Part shown: piece after piece, positions 5,140-6,389 of the stretch | Numbering within the stretch: position 1 is the stretch's first letter | How the letters are laid out: every line of letters begins with the position of its first letter | Assembly: GCA_022704585.1 (NCBI GenBank) | Contig: JAKJGD010000132.1 | Location: 1-6,389 of the forward strand | DNA length: 6,389 nt | Direction: 5' to 3' | Source of the DNA: Spirochaetota bacterium | Lineage (GTDB): Bacteria; Spirochaetota; UBA4802; UBA5550 | Notes under the pieces: model-generated | Told to the model about the DNA's origin: nothing | What the model saw: only the letters and a program-made list of their open reading frames with translations | The model's database searches: none | Program-made: the position numbers and the translations under genes

Positions 5140-5910
5140 ATGCTGAAACTGCCTGGCACAATAAACGTTATATCTATCGTCCTGATTCTCGCAGCAGCCG
5201 CTCAATGCGCATCCTGCTCTGCCGGGTTCGACAACTCGCGCATCCGCAGCCTTGACATCGAGGCCCGGCGTTACTTTGATGAAGGAGTCCGCCTCTCCGG
5301 GGAGAACAGGACAGATGAAGCGATCCAATCCTATACACGATCTATTGAAATTAATCCCGGCGCGGCTGCATACACCAACCGGGCGTCCGAGTATAACCGG
5401 AAAGAGCGCTTCGACGAAGCGATTGCGGACGCTAACCGCGCGATTATGATGAACGATAGATACGCGGCGCCCTATTTCATACGGGGCAATTCATATTATC
5501 GGAAGGGAGACTATAACAGGGCCTTGAAAAATTATTCCCGGTCGATCATCCTTGACCCTGACCGGCCGGCGTATTATTTTAATCTCGCACAGACCTATAC
5601 CCGCCTGGGGTTGGTGGACGAGGCGATCGATATGTACGGTAAGGCCGCAGAGAAAGACCCCGGATACATGGCCGCGCATTTTAACCGTGCATGCCTCTAC
5701 GCCCAGAAGAAAGAGACGCAGAAGGCGCTCGAAAGCCTCAAGCGTGCCGAAGACGCCGGTTTATGCAATCCGGCGCTTTTAAAAGAGGAAAAGTCTTTCG
5801 ATGCGATGCGGAATACGGCAGGTTTCGAATCGATCGTTGCCCGGCTCGAAAAAAGGTTCAGAAGCGGTCGGGGATGCGAGCGCCTGCCTGTAATAAAGTC
5901 CGAGCCGTGA
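5140..5910 (+). CDS. TPR-repeat protein, probable lipoprotein
   Basis: The 256-residue product starts with a short basic segment and a hydrophobic stretch (about 8-21, ending ILAAAAQ), then C23 and C26 in QCASC. Either could be the lipidated cysteine: C26 follows A-S, a good lipobox end; C23 follows Q, a poor one. Five tandem tetratricopeptide repeats follow at 34-residue intervals (about 42-75, 76-109, 110-143, 144-177 and 178-208), each with the usual aromatic and alanine positions and N/D-P ends. A C-terminal cap 'FDAMRNTAGFESIV' (220-233) is common after TPR arrays. It is probably a membrane-anchored, exported scaffold for protein-protein contacts; partner unknown. A GTG at 5059 would add 27 residues before the signal peptide and lacks a well-spaced ribosome site. 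ATG 5140 is preferred, with AAAGGA about 12 nt upstream. No neighbour explains its role. Confidence 0.85.
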   Translation: MLKLPGTINVISIVLILAAAAQCASCSAGFDNSRIRSLDIEARRYFDEGVRLSGENRTDEAIQSYTRSIEINPGAAAYTNRASEYNRKERFDEAIADANRAIMMNDRYAAPYFIRGNSYYRKGDYNRALKNYSRSIILDPDRPAYYFNLAQTYTRLGLVDEAIDMYGKAAEKDPGYMAAHFNRACLYAQKKETQKALESLKRAEDAGLCNPALLKEEKSFDAMRNTAGFESIVARLEKRFRSGRGCERLPVIKSEP

Positions 5911-5932
5911 AGGGTGGTCACCCGGCTTCACG
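5906..5932. terminator. Hairpin covering both stop codons of the TPR and uvrC genes
   Basis: CGTGAAG (5906-5912) and CTTCACG (5926-5932) form a perfect 7-bp stem, with a further GGT/ACC pairing inside (5913-5915 with 5920-5922). It spans the TPR stop (5908-5910) and the uvrC stop (5918-5920), which face each other. No U-tract follows on either strand, so a bidirectional intrinsic terminator is possible but not proven. Confidence 0.4.
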
Positions 5933-6389
5933 CTTGCGGAAAAAATCAAAGATCTTCAGCGCTGTTTTGGCGCCGATTCCGGCGACGTCCTCCATTTCTT
6001 CTTTAGAAGCCCTGCTTATGGCATCAATCGATTTAAAACGATCGAGCAGCAGGCGTTTCGTTTTTTCTGAAAGCGGGATCTCGTCAAGCACCGATCGGGT
6101 GGTTTTTTTATCACGGAGCATCCGATGGTACGAGACAGCAAAGCGATGGGCCTCGTCCCGTATATTCTGGATCAGCTTGAGGCCCGGGGATGAGGAAGGC
6201 AGGCGGAGAGGCTCCTGCCCGGGATCGGTATACAGCTCCTCGAAGCGCTTGGCTATGGATATAATCTTCAGCGAGGGAGTGAAATTGCGCGCAGCTTCAA
6301 GGGCGCGGGTGAGCTGGGTCGGCCCCCCGTCTATAATCATGAGATCGGGCAGGTCCATCCTTTCGTTGACAAGATACTGGACGCGGCGG
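5918..6389 (-). CDS. uvrC: UvrABC excinuclease subunit C, C-terminal part (partial)
   Basis: This is the last 157 or so residues of UvrC, the nucleotide-excision-repair nuclease that cuts on both sides of a lesion after UvrA and UvrB load. The frame is open to the window edge, so the start and the N-terminal GIY-YIG, UvrBC and upstream parts lie outside. Visible are the second half of the RNase H-like 5'-incision domain, with LPDLMIIDGG (counting from the methionine codon at 6358, D10 of DGG) and NIRDEAHRFA (D68, H71), and the C-terminal double helix-hairpin-helix DNA-binding region (about 100-146, with VAGIGAKTA). By family knowledge the DGG aspartate and the RDEAHRF histidine probably correspond to E. 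coli D466 and H538. The internal methionine at 6358 is not the start, since UvrC-like sequence (RRVQYLVNER) continues upstream of it. The gene is convergent with the TPR gene, 7 bases between stop codons. Confidence 0.96.
   Translation of the reverse strand, partial: RRVQYLVNERMDLPDLMIIDGGPTQLTRALEAARNFTPSLKIISIAKRFEELYTDPGQEPLRLPSSSPGLKLIQNIRDEAHRFAVSYHRMLRDKKTTRSVLDEIPLSEKTKRLLLDRFKSIDAISRASKEEMEDVAGIGAKTALKIFDFFRKREAG

Overview
The window is ordinary, gene-dense bacterial chromosome of moderately high GC. It holds six protein genes and one tRNA gene. There is no phage, CRISPR or complete transposon. No gene identifies the phylum. A loose lipobox on the TPR protein and the EIIA-zinc-ribbon fusion would fit an environmental spirochaete or deltaproteobacterium-like lineage, but this is a weak guess.

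Layout: (1) 47-994, minus: a ROK-family sugar kinase with all glucokinase-type motifs, probably on its own promoter. (2) A rho-independent terminator at 1100-1140 separates it from the upstream minus-strand gene, an M32 (Taq-type) metallocarboxypeptidase at 1216-2724. (3) Divergent from this, at 2904-3773 plus, is a PHP-domain phosphoesterase of the YciV/TrpH type, possibly read from a leaderless mRNA. (4) Convergent with it, only 4 bases away, is a minus-strand gene (3778-4596) for a PtsN-like EIIA domain fused to a C-terminal four-cysteine zinc ribbon. This is the most unusual gene here. A tRNA-Pro(GGG) gene (4647-4721) lies 50 bases upstream on the same strand with no terminator between. 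(5) A 418-base gene-free stretch (4722-5139) carries a short terminal-inverted-repeat element and a fragment that looks like a dispersed repeat. (6) 5140-5910, plus: a five-TPR protein with a lipoprotein-like signal peptide. (7) 5918-6389, minus: the C-terminal quarter of UvrC, running off the window and convergent with the TPR gene across a hairpin that covers both stop codons.

The genes do not form one pathway: sugar phosphorylation, peptide trimming, nucleotide or RNA phosphoester hydrolysis, phosphotransfer regulation, an envelope TPR protein and nucleotide excision repair sit side by side. The strand changes repeatedly, so most genes are probably single transcription units. I find no clear undescribed multi-gene system. 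The leads are the EIIA-zinc-ribbon architecture, the small repeat element near 4800-4852, and hairpins placed exactly on the stop codons of both convergent gene pairs.
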